DNA of 64,000 nt from Halogeometricum limi (GCF_900115785.1 NZ_FOYS01000002.1:372001-436000), one strand, 5' to 3'; counted from the first letter of the stretch, positions 16,536-25,248 are shown. Made by a program: numbers and translations. Notes: generated by a model not told the origin, from the letters alone.

Positions 16536-16804
16536 CGAACGCACACAACGAGCGAGACGGAAGCGGGGCAGAGTCCCCCTCTCGCACCGCCCGCCTGCGG
16601 ACGACGCACGACGCCGCCGACGTGGTGGCGGCCGCGCTTCGTCCGGACAACACCGACTCCATTCGGATGACCGTCGAGGGAGACACCCTCGTGACGGACA
16701 TCGAACGGGAGACGACCGGCGGGCTTCAGTCCACGGTGGACGACACCGTGGTCAATCTGACGGTGGCAGACGCCGTCATCGACACAGTAACCAACAACAT
16801 ATGA
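16532..16804 (+). CDS. pcc1: KEOPS complex subunit Pcc1
   Basis: 90 residues, GTG start overlapping the previous stop (GTGA). Pcc1 dimerises and holds Kae1 in the KEOPS complex, which makes the t6A37 modification in tRNAs reading ANN codons. The alternating beta-alpha sequence with RTTHDAADVVAAALRPDNTDSIRM, EGDTLVTDIE and the C-terminal LTVADAVIDT helix fits the family. The ATGA overlap with rps3ae indicates coupling with ribosomal protein synthesis. The N-terminal 15 residues are a haloarchaeal acidic extension. Confidence 0.85.
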   Translation: MTNAHNERDGSGAESPSRTARLRTTHDAADVVAAALRPDNTDSIRMTVEGDTLVTDIERETTGGLQSTVDDTVVNLTVADAVIDTVTNNI

Positions 16805-17448
16805 GCGAACGATCAGTCTCGAAGCAGAAGCGTGGCAAGCGATGGTACACTCTCATCGCGCCGGAGCAGTTCGACCGCGAAGAACTGGGAGAGACCATGG
16901 CCGACGAACCGGAGAAGGTCGACGGTCGAACCATCGAGGTCACCCTGGGTGACCTCACCGGCGACCAGGGCGCGAACAACACGAAGCTCACCTTCAAGGT
17001 GAACGACGTGTCCAGCGACGCGGCGTACACCGAGTTCGTCAAGCACGAACTCGCGCGCGACTACCTCCGTAGTCTCGTCCGCCGCGGCGCGTCGAAGATT
17101 TCGGCCAGCATCACGGTGCTGACGAAGGACGACTACCGCGTCCAGATTCAGCCCGTGGCGTTCACGACGAAGAAGGCCGACCGCAGTCAGGAGAAGGCGA
17201 TTCGCCGTGTCATGATCGACTACGTCGAAGAGGCCGCCGAAGAGCGCACCTTCGAGGAACTCGTCGACAGCGCCGTCGTCGACGGACGCCTCTCCTCGGC
17301 CATCTACGGCGAGGCCAAGACCATCTACCCGCTCCGCCGGGTTGAGGTCCAGAAGCTCACCCTCGAAGCGCGTCCCGAAGAGGTCGCCGCCGAGGAAGAG
17401 GCCGCCGTGGACGTCGACGAAGAAGACGTCGCCGTCGACGAAGCGTAA
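16801..17448 (+). CDS. rps3ae: 30S ribosomal protein S3Ae
   Basis: 215 residues, archaeal homologue of eukaryotic S1/S3a. Diagnostic blocks are KRGKRWYTLIAPEQFD near the N-terminus, GRTIEVTLGDLTGD, and the C-terminal YPLRRVEVQKLTLEARPEE. An acidic haloarchaeal tail closes the protein. It is the last gene in the rps15 cluster; the start overlaps pcc1 by 4 bases. 130 non-coding bases follow before the convergent halocyanin gene. Confidence 0.96.
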   Translation: MSERSVSKQKRGKRWYTLIAPEQFDREELGETMADEPEKVDGRTIEVTLGDLTGDQGANNTKLTFKVNDVSSDAAYTEFVKHELARDYLRSLVRRGASKISASITVLTKDDYRVQIQPVAFTTKKADRSQEKAIRRVMIDYVEEAAEERTFEELVDSAVVDGRLSSAIYGEAKTIYPLRRVEVQKLTLEARPEEVAAEEEAAVDVDEEDVAVDEA

Positions 17449-17578
17449 GCGTCTTCGACAGCGACTCGACACCCGATTCTCACCATTTCTCACGGCCGCC
17501 AGCGACCGCTCTCTGACTCGCACGACGTACTCACCGCCGTCGCAGCACTGACCCTCGCGCAGGTCGACGCCGCGTCGA

Positions 17579-18040
17579 CTACGCGGAGTCGGTCGTCGTC
17601 TCGCCTGCTTCCTCGACGACGATAGTGCCGACCATCCCGCTCTGTTCGTGGGGAATGCAGAGATACTGGTACTCGCCGGGCACCTCGAACGTGTGCGAGA
17701 ACGACTCGCCGCTCTGGATGAGTCCCTCGACGCGGTTGTTGAACGCGTCGCGGGCTTCCTCGGTGTTCTCGAACCCGCCGGTGGCGAAGAACTCCGCCTC
17801 TTCGGGAATCCGGTCGTCGTAGGCGGTGACGGTGTGGCCGCGCGAACTCGTGTTCCGCCAGACGACTTCGTCGCCGACGGCGACGGTGAGCGTCGGGGGG
17901 TCGAACGCGACGGCGGTCATCCCCACGTCGTAGTCGCCCTGTCCGGCGGTCGTACAGCCAGCCAGTCCCGCGGCGGCGACGGAGCCGAGACCGGCGAGAA
18001 ACCGGCGGCGCGACGCCTCGACGCGGTTCCGTTCGTACAT
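17579..18040 (-). CDS. Halocyanin-like blue copper protein
   Basis: 153 residues, a type I copper electron carrier attached to the outside of the membrane. There is a Tat signal (ASRRRFLAGLGS) and a lipobox LAGC with Cys29. The cupredoxin copper ligands are His69 (RGHTVTAY), Cys128, His131 (LCIPHEQ) and Met136 (SGMVG). An insertion at residues 75-110 (EEAEFFATGGFENTEEARDAF) is longer than in plastocyanin. It probably shuttles electrons to a terminal oxidase. ATG 18040 gives a normal signal peptide length. Confidence 0.92.
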   Translation of the reverse strand: MYERNRVEASRRRFLAGLGSVAAAGLAGCTTAGQGDYDVGMTAVAFDPPTLTVAVGDEVVWRNTSSRGHTVTAYDDRIPEEAEFFATGGFENTEEARDAFNNRVEGLIQSGESFSHTFEVPGEYQYLCIPHEQSGMVGTIVVEEAGETTTDSA

Positions 18041-18153
18041 GGTCGGACGTCAGGGGTCGACGGATAAATGCGGCGCGGTCGGCGTCTCGAATTCGGTTCG
18101 CGAACGGGTGGCGTGTCCGCGAACGGGCGTCGAGTCCGTGCTCCGCCCGCGGT

Positions 18154-18163
18154 CGATATAAAA
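18154..18163 (+). promoter_or_regulatory. TATA box upstream of pssA
   Basis: GATATAAAAA, a strong archaeal TATA box centred about 36 nt before ATG 18195, so the transcript would carry a leader of roughly 10 nt. Confidence 0.6.
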
Positions 18164-18194
18164 ACGTAAAGCGTCGGTCGTCCACGCCGACTGT

Positions 18195-18896
18195 ATGAAG
18201 CCCCGCTTCGTCGGCAAGATGGGCCTGGCCGACGCGGTGACCGTCGCTAACGCCGCCCTCGGCTTCCTCGCCGCCGTCGCGGCGACGGTGAGCGTCACGC
18301 TCGCGGCCCGCCTCATCCTCCTCGCCGCCATCGCCGACGCCCTCGACGGGGTCATCGCCCGTCGACGCGGCGGAACGTCGGTCGGCGAGTACCTCGACTC
18401 GCTGGCCGACGTGGCCTCGTTCGGCGTCGCACCGGCCCTCCTCGTCGCCGTCGGCGTGCTGGAGGTGTGGCGCTCCGACGACCTGCTCGTCGCCGTCGCC
18501 CTCGCCGGGTCCGCGCTGTTCGTCGCCGCGGCGGTCACGCGATTGGGACTGTACACCGCCTACGACAGCGACCTCGCCGAGACGGAGGGCGTCCAGACGA
18601 CGCTCGCGGCGACTATCCTCTCCGCGGGCGTCCTCGCGGGGTTCACGCAACCGGTCGTGTTGGTTCCGCTCGTCTACCTCCTCGCCGTCCTGATGGTGAC
18701 GACCATCACCTACCCGGACCTGCACGCGCAGGACGCAGTCGTGATGGGCGTCGTGCAGGCGCTGGCGATTCTGCTCTCGGGCGAGTGGGGGCGGCGCGTC
18801 GCCGGGGAGTTAGGAGAGGGGTTCGCGTTCGGACTGCTGTTCCTCGCGCTCTCGTACCTGTTCTTGGGGCCGATGTTCTACTGGCGTCGGGACTGA
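18195..18896 (+). CDS. pssA: Archaetidylserine synthase (CDP-alcohol phosphatidyltransferase)
   Basis: 233 residues, integral membrane enzyme joining L-serine to CDP-archaeol to give archaetidylserine, a precursor of archaetidylethanolamine. The CDP-alcohol transferase signature runs from Asp48 to Asp72: D48xxDG, AR55-56, G64, D68, D72. About six to eight hydrophobic helices surround it. In Haloferax the PssA enzyme is also needed for lipid anchoring of archaeosortase (ArtA) substrates. The serine specificity is inferred from similarity to that family. It has its own TATA box. Confidence 0.87.
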   Translation: MKPRFVGKMGLADAVTVANAALGFLAAVAATVSVTLAARLILLAAIADALDGVIARRRGGTSVGEYLDSLADVASFGVAPALLVAVGVLEVWRSDDLLVAVALAGSALFVAAAVTRLGLYTAYDSDLAETEGVQTTLAATILSAGVLAGFTQPVVLVPLVYLLAVLMVTTITYPDLHAQDAVVMGVVQALAILLSGEWGRRVAGELGEGFAFGLLFLALSYLFLGPMFYWRRD

Positions 18897-18924
18897 GTCG
18901 GTCGGAGACCGGCCCGGTCGACGG

Positions 18925-19200
18925 TTACATCCCCATGTCTTCGGCGTCTTCGGGCACGGGCAGGTCGTGCGGCGAGACGCCGAGGAGTTCGGCGGCGTGG
19001 TCGAGGGCCATGTCGAACCCGTAGTAGCGTTCGAGTTCGTCGCCGTCGGGGGCCGGACGAACCTTCAGCATCGCGTACCCCTCGCGGTTCTGCGCGACGG
19101 CGGCCGTCTGTCCGCCTCTCTCGAACGTGAGCATCCGTTCGGAGTCGGTCTCGTAGTAGCGGGCGGTGATGTCGTTCGCCGTCACCTCGCTGTCGGTCAT
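18925..19200 (-). CDS. Conserved haloarchaeal protein of unknown function
   Basis: 91 residues, no recognised domain. Sequence MTDSEVTANDITARYYETDSERMLTFERGGQTAAVAQNREGYAMLKVRPAPDGDELERYYGFDMALDHAAELLGVSPHDLPVPEDAEDMGM is best described as a small alpha/beta cytosolic protein; residues 1-60 look like a beta-sheet and the end is an acidic helix. ATG 19200 is preferred over an upstream in-frame ATG at 19284 because the extra residues overlap the promoter region of the divergent PadR gene. It converges on pssA. Confidence 0.62.
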   Translation of the reverse strand: MTDSEVTANDITARYYETDSERMLTFERGGQTAAVAQNREGYAMLKVRPAPDGDELERYYGFDMALDHAAELLGVSPHDLPVPEDAEDMGM

Positions 19201-19286
19201 GGGTCGACGTAGGGAGTCGCGGTAATCGAAACTACCGGTTCGCGCGGGAACGAAAGTGTCGTGTGTCCCTCGGCCGATGTCCACCC

Positions 19287-19607
19287 ATGCCGTGGTTCCA
19301 GAGCGGACGTCGCCGCGACCTCTGCGCTATCCTCTACGACGCGGGCGAACTCCGTGGACAGAAACTGAAGACACGACTGGAGTCGTACTACGACGCCCGA
19401 ATCGACCCGCAGTCGTTCTACGGAACGCTCGACGCACTCGTCTCGAAGGGACACCTCGAACGCCGCACGGAGGGCATCTACGACGTGTACGCGCTCACCG
19501 ACTACGGGGCGGCGACGGTGGAGGCGTACCACGCGTGGCTTTCGGAACGCGTCCGGGATGGGACGGCGACGGAAGAACGGACGGTGACGGAAGAGCGAGA
19601 CGACTGA
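19287..19607 (+). CDS. PadR family transcriptional regulator
   Basis: 106 residues with a winged helix. The characteristic segments are RRDLCAILYDAGELRGQKLKTRLESYY (helix 1 to recognition region), DPQSFYGTLDALVSKGHLERR (helix 3) and YALTDYGAATVEAY (wing and start of the dimer helix). It lacks the long C-terminal domain of larger PadR proteins. ATG 19287 gives MPWFQSGRRR, a sensible start. It is divergent from the 91-residue gene, with an 86-base shared promoter region, so autoregulation of both is plausible. The ligand is unknown. Confidence 0.8.
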   Translation: MPWFQSGRRRDLCAILYDAGELRGQKLKTRLESYYDARIDPQSFYGTLDALVSKGHLERRTEGIYDVYALTDYGAATVEAYHAWLSERVRDGTATEERTVTEERDD

Positions 19608-20756
19608 CTACTTCTCCGCGCGGAGTCGGTCGCCGATGGTGTTCCTGAGAATCTCGCTCGTGCCCTCGTATATCTCGTTGAGTTTGGCGTCGCGGTAGTA
19701 GCGCTCCGCGGGGAAGTCGCTGGTGTAGCCGTAGCCGCCGTGAATCTGTATCCCCTCGTTGGCGACTTCGCGGCTAATCTCCGAGGCGTACAACTTCGCC
19801 TGCGCGGCCTCCTTGATGTACGGTTCCCCGCGGATTTTCAGGTCGGCGGCCTTGTGCATGAGCAACGTGGCGGCCTGCACCTTCGTGTCCATGTCGGCGA
19901 GTTTGTGCTTGATAGCCTGGAACTCGGCGATGGGTTGGTCGAACTGCTCTCTGTCGTCGGCGTACTCCAAGGCGTCTTCGAGGGCCGCGCGCGCGATGCC
20001 GACGGACCGCGCCGCGATGGTGATTCGCCCGCCGTTGAGCGTCTTCAGGGCGTGGACGAACCCGCGCCCCTCCTCGCCGAGCAAGCGGTCCTCGGGGATG
20101 CGCATGTCGTCGAAGCGGAGTTCGGCCGTCGGACAGCCCTTGTCGCCGAGTTTGTGCTCCGTCCCCTCGACGACGAAGCCGTCGTCCTCCTCGGGGCGGA
20201 CGACGAACGAGGAGATGCCCTTGTTACCCGCGTCGGGGTCCGTCTTCGCGAACAGCGTCACCGTGTCGGCGACGGAGCCGTTCGATATCCACAGTTTCCC
20301 GCCGTTGACGACGTACTCGTCGCCGTCTTTCGTCGCCGTCGTCGTCATCGCGGGGACGTCGCTGCCCGCGCCGGCCTCCGAGAGGGCGAACGCGCCGATG
20401 TCCTCGCCGGTGTTCAACGGCGTCAGGTACTCCTGCTTCTGTTCTTCGTTCCCGAACTCGTACAGCATGTTGCCCGCCAGCGAGGTGTGCGCGGCGACGA
20501 CGGTGCCGAGGCCACCGGAGCCTCGCGAAATCTCTTCGAGGCCGATGGCGTACGAGTGGTAGTCCAGTCCCGCGCCGCCGTACTCCTCCGGGAACGGCAT
20601 CCCCATGAGGCCGAGTTCGGCCATCTCCGACACCAGGTCCGCGGGGAACTCGTCCGTCTCGTCTATCTCCGCCGCACGGGGCCGAATCTCCTCGTCGACG
20701 AACTCGGCCACCATGTCGCGTATCTGTCTCTGCTCCGCGGAGAGCGCGAAATCCAT
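19608..20756 (-). CDS. Acyl-CoA dehydrogenase
   Basis: 382 residues, FAD flavoenzyme of fatty-acid or branched-chain acyl-CoA oxidation, passing electrons to ETF. Family landmarks are GLMGMPFPEEYGGAGLDY, AFALSEAGAGSDVPAMTT (flavin and substrate binding), KLWISNGSVADTV, GYGYTSDFPAERYYRDAK and IYEGTSEILRN at the C-terminus, which usually carries the catalytic Glu. MDFALSAEQ is chosen as the start at 20756 rather than the ATG five codons upstream, because a TATA-like ACGTAAAG sits about 26 nt upstream and would give a leaderless mRNA. The stop directly abuts the PadR stop. Confidence 0.93.
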   Translation of the reverse strand: MDFALSAEQRQIRDMVAEFVDEEIRPRAAEIDETDEFPADLVSEMAELGLMGMPFPEEYGGAGLDYHSYAIGLEEISRGSGGLGTVVAAHTSLAGNMLYEFGNEEQKQEYLTPLNTGEDIGAFALSEAGAGSDVPAMTTTATKDGDEYVVNGGKLWISNGSVADTVTLFAKTDPDAGNKGISSFVVRPEEDDGFVVEGTEHKLGDKGCPTAELRFDDMRIPEDRLLGEEGRGFVHALKTLNGGRITIAARSVGIARAALEDALEYADDREQFDQPIAEFQAIKHKLADMDTKVQAATLLMHKAADLKIRGEPYIKEAAQAKLYASEISREVANEGIQIHGGYGYTSDFPAERYYRDAKLNEIYEGTSEILRNTIGDRLRAEK

Positions 20757-20777
20757 ACGAGAGTCTATCATCGTCGT

Positions 20778-20785
20778 TACTTTAC
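20778..20785 (-). promoter_or_regulatory. TATA box of acyl-CoA dehydrogenase
   Basis: On the minus strand this reads ACGTAAAGTA, centred about 26 nt before the MDF start codon. It supports ATG 20756 and a leaderless transcript. Confidence 0.5.
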
Positions 20786-20827
20786 GTTGTCTCTCCGGAC
20801 CGGCCGAGAGCGACTGAATCCCCACGA

Positions 20828-20836
20828 AACTTTTTA
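20828..20836 (+). promoter_or_regulatory. TATA box of squalene synthase gene
   Basis: AACTTTTTAG ends about 30 nt before ATG 20867. It lies in the 110-bp region shared with the divergent acyl-CoA dehydrogenase promoter. Confidence 0.5.
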
Positions 20837-20866
20837 GTCCCCATTCCGTAGGGAGTTACACTCCGA

Positions 20867-21937
20867 ATGTCTCAGCAGGATGAACGTCCCCAGGTCGACC
20901 GAACTGACCTCGAATGGTGTCACGAGGCGGTTCAGGGGGTCTCTCGCACTTTCGCACTGACCGTGGACGTCCTCGACGAACCCATGTCGTCTTACATCTG
21001 CGTCGGCTACCTCGTCTGCCGAATCGCCGACACCGTCGAGGACGCCTCTCACATTCCGCCGTCGGCACAGGCGGATATCTTACGAACGTACGACGCCGTC
21101 TTGGCTCCCGACGACGACACCGCCGTCGAGGAGTTCGTGGCCGTCGTGGAGCCGCATCTCCCCGAGGAGATGAACGAAGACTGGCGCGTCGTCCGCGACT
21201 CGCCCCGCGTGATTCGCACGTTAGAGGGCCTCCCGGAGGACGTCCGCGAGGCGGTGACACCCCCCGCCCGCGAACTCGTCCAGGGGATGGCGCTGTTCGT
21301 CGACCGGTACGACGACACCGGCGGCCTGCGAATCCAGTCAGGCGACGAACTCGAAGAGTACTGCTACTACGCGGCGGGCACCGTCGGCAACCTCATCACG
21401 AACCTCGTCACCCGCGGCGACATCGCGGCGGAGCGTCGTCGGCGTCTGTACGACACGGCCGAACAGTTCGGTCTGTTGCTCCAACTCGTCAACATCTCGA
21501 AGGACGTCTACGACGACTACACCGCCGAGAACAACGTCTACCTCCCGGCGGAGTGGCTGAACGAAGAGGGCGTCCCGCAGGACGAAGTCGTCGCCCCCGA
21601 ACACGAGGAGGCGGCGTCGTCCGTCGTCCGCCGCACCGCGGAACATGCCTCGTCGTTCCTCGACGACGCGCAGACGTATCTGGAGACGGTGCCCACCACC
21701 GACGGCAACACCCTCGCGGCGTGGGCGGTGCCGTTCCTCCTCTCGGTGGGGACGCTCAGAGAACTCCTCGCGCGGCCGGAGGACGCCCTCTCGAAGACAG
21801 GCGTGAAGGTGTCCCGACAGGAGGTGTTCGCCGTCGTCTCGGAGATGTCCGGCGACGCCGGGCGCGACGCACTCGCGGAGATGCGCGAACAGATAGCGGC
21901 CGAACCGTACCACCGCGTGCCGACGCGGGCGGACTGA
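20867..21937 (+). CDS. Squalene/phytoene synthase family (squalene synthase-like)
   Basis: 356 residues, head-to-head prenyl transferase. The first aspartate-rich motif is CRIADTVED (Asp55, Asp59) and the second NISKDVYDDYTAENNVYLP in the C-terminal half. SRTFALT sits in the usual place before motif one, and YCYYAAGTVGNLIT resembles the YCHYVAG segment of squalene synthase more than phytoene synthase. The likely product is squalene from two farnesyl diphosphates, using NADPH, feeding membrane neutral lipids. A phytoene role is the alternative. It has its own TATA box and is divergent from the dehydrogenase. Confidence 0.85.
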   Translation: MSQQDERPQVDRTDLEWCHEAVQGVSRTFALTVDVLDEPMSSYICVGYLVCRIADTVEDASHIPPSAQADILRTYDAVLAPDDDTAVEEFVAVVEPHLPEEMNEDWRVVRDSPRVIRTLEGLPEDVREAVTPPARELVQGMALFVDRYDDTGGLRIQSGDELEEYCYYAAGTVGNLITNLVTRGDIAAERRRRLYDTAEQFGLLLQLVNISKDVYDDYTAENNVYLPAEWLNEEGVPQDEVVAPEHEEAASSVVRRTAEHASSFLDDAQTYLETVPTTDGNTLAAWAVPFLLSVGTLRELLARPEDALSKTGVKVSRQEVFAVVSEMSGDAGRDALAEMREQIAAEPYHRVPTRAD

Positions 21938-22020
21938 CGTTCGGACGGCGACGGCATCCCCCCGGACGGCGACGGCACTTCTCCCGGTCGCACGTCCGCC
22001 GACCCCCACCGCGACTTGGG

Positions 22021-22030
22021 AGGATTTTTA
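22021..22030 (+). promoter_or_regulatory. TATA box of heme-copper oxidase subunit III
   Basis: AGGATTTTTAG, centred about 28 nt before ATG 22055, which indicates a leaderless mRNA and supports the short start. Confidence 0.55.
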
Positions 22031-22054
22031 GTAGTTCGCTGGCTAGTCCCGCCT

Positions 22055-22924
22055 ATGGGTACCGAAGAAGCACACGACGACCACGGGCACCACCTCCCCG
22101 CCGTCGAGGACTGGCCTCGCGGGTTCGGTGAGGCGAGTTGGTGGCCGTTCGTCACCGCAATCGGCGCGGCAGGAATCTACGCCGGTGCGGGTCTCTACAT
22201 CCTCAGTCGCGGGGACAACGCAATCGTCGGTTCGCTGGTTGGACCTGCCGCGTTCGTCGCGAGTATCGGCATCTTCCTCGCCGGCCTGTACGGGTGGGTC
22301 TACCACGCGTTCGTGAGCCACTTCTGGTCGCGCGACGCCTCGGAGAAGGGCGCGAACAAACTCCGCTGGGGAATGGTCGCGTTCCTCGGGTCCGAACTCG
22401 GCACGTTCGGCGCACTGTTCGGGTACTACTTCTACATCAGAGCGGGCGACTGGTCCGAGGTGCTGGTCGGCGTCCCCGAGTTGACGGGGTCGCTCGTCCT
22501 CATCAACACCGCCATCCTGATCGTCTCGTCCGTCACGCTCCACTGGGCGCACGGTGCGATTCGAAATAACGACCGGAAGAAGTTCCTCGGCTGGCTCGCA
22601 GCCACCTTGCTCCTCGGTGTCATCTTCATCGGCGGGCAGGTGTACGAGTACTACGAGTTCATCATCCACGAGGAGTTCACCCTCGTCTCGGGACTGTTCG
22701 GGTCGGCGTTCTACGGCCTGACGGGCCTGCACGGCCTGCACGTCAGTCTCGGCGCGGTCCTCCTCGGTATCGTCTTCGTCCGCGCACTCGCCGGACAGTA
22801 CTCCGCGGAACGTCACGTCTCCGTCAGTACGGCGTCGATGTACTGGCACTTCGTGGACGTGGTGTGGGTGTTCCTCGTCGTCGTCCTCTACGTCGGCGCG
22901 GAGATCGGCACCGGCGCGTTCTAA
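22055..22924 (+). CDS. Heme-copper oxidase subunit III
   Basis: 289 residues with about seven hydrophobic helices, the cytochrome c/quinol oxidase subunit III family. Recognisable are the GMVAFLGSELGTFGALFGYYFYIR helix, TLHWAHGAIRNNDRKKF, the Glu in GQVYEYYEF, GLTGLHGLHVSLGAVLLG and the final TASMYWHFVDVVWVFLVVVLYV typical of the family. The protein stabilises subunit I and may feed protons or oxygen; no metal cofactor is expected. Subunits I and II are not in the window, so this subunit gene is detached or the rest lies elsewhere. ATG 22055 is supported by the upstream TATA element. Confidence 0.92.
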   Translation: MGTEEAHDDHGHHLPAVEDWPRGFGEASWWPFVTAIGAAGIYAGAGLYILSRGDNAIVGSLVGPAAFVASIGIFLAGLYGWVYHAFVSHFWSRDASEKGANKLRWGMVAFLGSELGTFGALFGYYFYIRAGDWSEVLVGVPELTGSLVLINTAILIVSSVTLHWAHGAIRNNDRKKFLGWLAATLLLGVIFIGGQVYEYYEFIIHEEFTLVSGLFGSAFYGLTGLHGLHVSLGAVLLGIVFVRALAGQYSAERHVSVSTASMYWHFVDVVWVFLVVVLYVGAEIGTGAF

Positions 22925-22987
22925 CCGCGTCGACCGCCGGCGCACCGCGACCCCGAAACTTTCGTTCTCCCGGGACGACGCTCCACC

Positions 22988-23563
22988 GTGACTGCTCAGT
23001 CTCTTCGCCGCGTCTCCCGCCTCGCCGGCCCGGTCGGTGCCGTCTTCGCGCTCTCGGCCATCCTCGTCGCCACCGCCGTCTCGGCGACGTTCTCGTGGGC
23101 CGAGAGCGCGCTCTCGGACCTCGGCGTCGCGCCCGCGACGGCACTCCTCTTCAACGGTGGTCTCGCCGTCGGCGGCCTCGTCGCTCTCGGCTACTCGCTC
23201 GCGCTCTGGACGGCCGACCGCGCCGTCGCCGTCTGCTACACGCTCTGCGCGGTGGCGATGATTCTCGTGGGCGTCTTCCCCTCCGACACCGCGGCGCACT
23301 ACCCCGCGGCCGTCTCGTTCTTCCTCCTGCTCACGCTGACGCTCGGCGTCGACGGCGTGCGTCGCCGCGAGACGACGACCGGACGCGTCTCGTTCGTCCT
23401 CGCCGCCGTCTCCCTCGCGGCGTGGCCGCTCTGGTGGACGCTCGACGTCGGGTCGGGAATCGCCGTTCCGGAGTTCGTCGGCGCGGTGTCGCTCGCGGTG
23501 TGGGTGGTCGGACTCTCGCCCGTCGCGCCGCTTCGGACGCGGGTCAGCCGCAGACGGCGTTGA
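22988..23563 (+). CDS. DUF998 family membrane protein
   Basis: 191 residues with about six hydrophobic helices and a basic tail. The WAESALSDLGVAPATALLFNGGLAVGG segment, with its conserved SDLG after a periplasmic loop, matches DUF998. Family function is unknown. GTG 22988 is the start. The last 20 bases overlap the 3' end of the potassium-channel gene on the other strand. Confidence 0.82.
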   Translation: MTAQSLRRVSRLAGPVGAVFALSAILVATAVSATFSWAESALSDLGVAPATALLFNGGLAVGGLVALGYSLALWTADRAVAVCYTLCAVAMILVGVFPSDTAAHYPAAVSFFLLLTLTLGVDGVRRRETTTGRVSFVLAAVSLAAWPLWWTLDVGSGIAVPEFVGAVSLAVWVVGLSPVAPLRTRVSRRRR

Positions 23564-25196
23564 ACTCGTTGATGTCGTCGTCGGTCCCGGCGACGACGAG
23601 GGTGTCGTCGGTCCGGACAACGAACTCCGGGCCGATCTCCGTGAGGAGGTCGCCGTCGCGTTCGACGGCGATGACCGTGCAGTTCGTCCGCGCGCGCACG
23701 TCCGCCTCGGCCAGCGTCTGCCCCGCTAGCTGCGGGGCGGACGTCCGCACGATTTCGACCTGCGACTGCGGGGCGATGACCTCCTCTTCGGTGAGGTTCG
23801 ACGCGAGGATACGCCCGCTGACCGTCGAGAGCGCGAGGACGTACTCCGCGCCCGCCCGGTAGAGTTTCGCGATGTTCTCGGCGTCGTTCGCGCGGGCGAT
23901 GACCTCCGTCTCGGGGGACACCTGCTTGACGACGAGCGTCGCGAAGATGGCCGTCGTGTCGTCGTCGAGTGCGAGGACGATGCTCTGCGCCTCGTGGATA
24001 TCCGCCGAGAGAAGCGTCTGTCTGTCCGTCACGTCGCCGACGACGTCCACGCCCGGCATCTCGCGTTCGTCGACGACGACGCTCGGGACGTTGCCGGAGA
24101 CGAGGGCGTCCGCCGCCGTCGCCCCGACTTCGCCGTAACCCGCGATGACGACGTTCCCGCGGCTGAACCGCCGCGTCTCCGAGCGCGTGAGCGCGTTCAG
24201 ACGCTCCAGTTGCCGTTCGCGACCGGTGACGAGGAGGATGGTGTGTTCGTCGACGACGGCGTCGGGGTCCGGCGGCGTGACGAACTCGCCGCGGAACCAC
24301 GCGCCGATGATGTTCACGCCGGTCCGGCGGCCGATGTCGCTCTCGGCGATGGTGTCGCCTTCGAGCGCGGACCCGCGCTGGACCAGCATCTCGGCCACCT
24401 CGAAGTCGTCCCCTATCTCGACGGCGTCGTCGATGTCCGAGGCGATGGGCGAGGCGGCTTTCCGCGCGAGGCTCTCGCCGAGGATGCGCCGCGGCGAGAC
24501 GACTTCGTCCGCGCCCGCGTAGCGGTGGTAGTCCGAGAGCGTCGCGTCTTCGATGAGGCTGATGACGCGCAGGTCGGGGGCGGCCTGCTTGGCCGAGAGG
24601 ATGATGGAGGCGTTCGTCTCGTCGTCGTCGTCTGCGACGAGCGCTATCGCCGCCGCCGCGTTCGCGTCTTCGAGCGTGTCCACCGACTCGGGGTTGCCGT
24701 GGACCACCTCGTAGCCGTCCGCCGACAGGCGTTGGGCCGTCGCGCGGTCCTCCTCGACGACGACGTACGGCACGTCGCGCGACTCCAGTTCCTCGACGAG
24801 GGTGTCGCCGCGGGAGGTGAACGTGCAGACGATGACGTGACCCGTTCGGTCCGTCGTCGTCGGCGGCGCGGTTCGGAGCGCCTCCTCGACCAACGGGACG
24901 AGAAACAGCGGGAGGGTGAGAAAGATGACCGTGACGCCCGACAGCATCATCGGAATCGTGATGAGTTTCATCGCGTCGGTCGTCCACTGCGAGGCGTCCT
25001 CGCCGTACCCCGTCGTCGTGAACGTCTCGACGACGACGTGTAAGGCCTCGACGAACGTCACGGGGCGTCCCTCGAACGTCGCCATCCCCCACTGATAGAG
25101 GAGCGCGTACGAGAGCATCAGCACCGCCACCGCAGAGAGATACAGCAGGAGGCGTCGCTTGGCACCCGACAGCGTCTCAGAGGGGCCGTCGACCAT
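23544..25196 (-). CDS. Potassium channel with two RCK (TrkA) modules
   Basis: 550 residues. Two hydrophobic segments (about 16-38 and 75-100) frame one pore loop with the selectivity sequence TTTGYG (residues 60-65). An RCK N domain begins GHVIVCTFTSRGDTLVEELESR (Rossmann), followed by an RCK C domain, then a second Rossmann GNVVIAGYGEVGATAADAL near residue 345 and a second RCK C to the end. RCK domains bind NAD(H), nucleotides or Ca2+, and several RCK C domains bind cyclic-di-AMP. It likely moderates K+ flux in this salt-in organism. Start ATG 25196. Confidence 0.9.
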   Translation of the reverse strand: MVDGPSETLSGAKRRLLLYLSAVAVLMLSYALLYQWGMATFEGRPVTFVEALHVVVETFTTTGYGEDASQWTTDAMKLITIPMMLSGVTVIFLTLPLFLVPLVEEALRTAPPTTTDRTGHVIVCTFTSRGDTLVEELESRDVPYVVVEEDRATAQRLSADGYEVVHGNPESVDTLEDANAAAAIALVADDDDETNASIILSAKQAAPDLRVISLIEDATLSDYHRYAGADEVVSPRRILGESLARKAASPIASDIDDAVEIGDDFEVAEMLVQRGSALEGDTIAESDIGRRTGVNIIGAWFRGEFVTPPDPDAVVDEHTILLVTGRERQLERLNALTRSETRRFSRGNVVIAGYGEVGATAADALVSGNVPSVVVDEREMPGVDVVGDVTDRQTLLSADIHEAQSIVLALDDDTTAIFATLVVKQVSPETEVIARANDAENIAKLYRAGAEYVLALSTVSGRILASNLTEEEVIAPQSQVEIVRTSAPQLAGQTLAEADVRARTNCTVIAVERDGDLLTEIGPEFVVRTDDTLVVAGTDDDINEFNAVCG

Positions 25197-25248
25197 ACCC
25201 GGCCGGTAGAACCCGGGGGGCTAAAACCCCATCATCCCTCCGTCCGGT

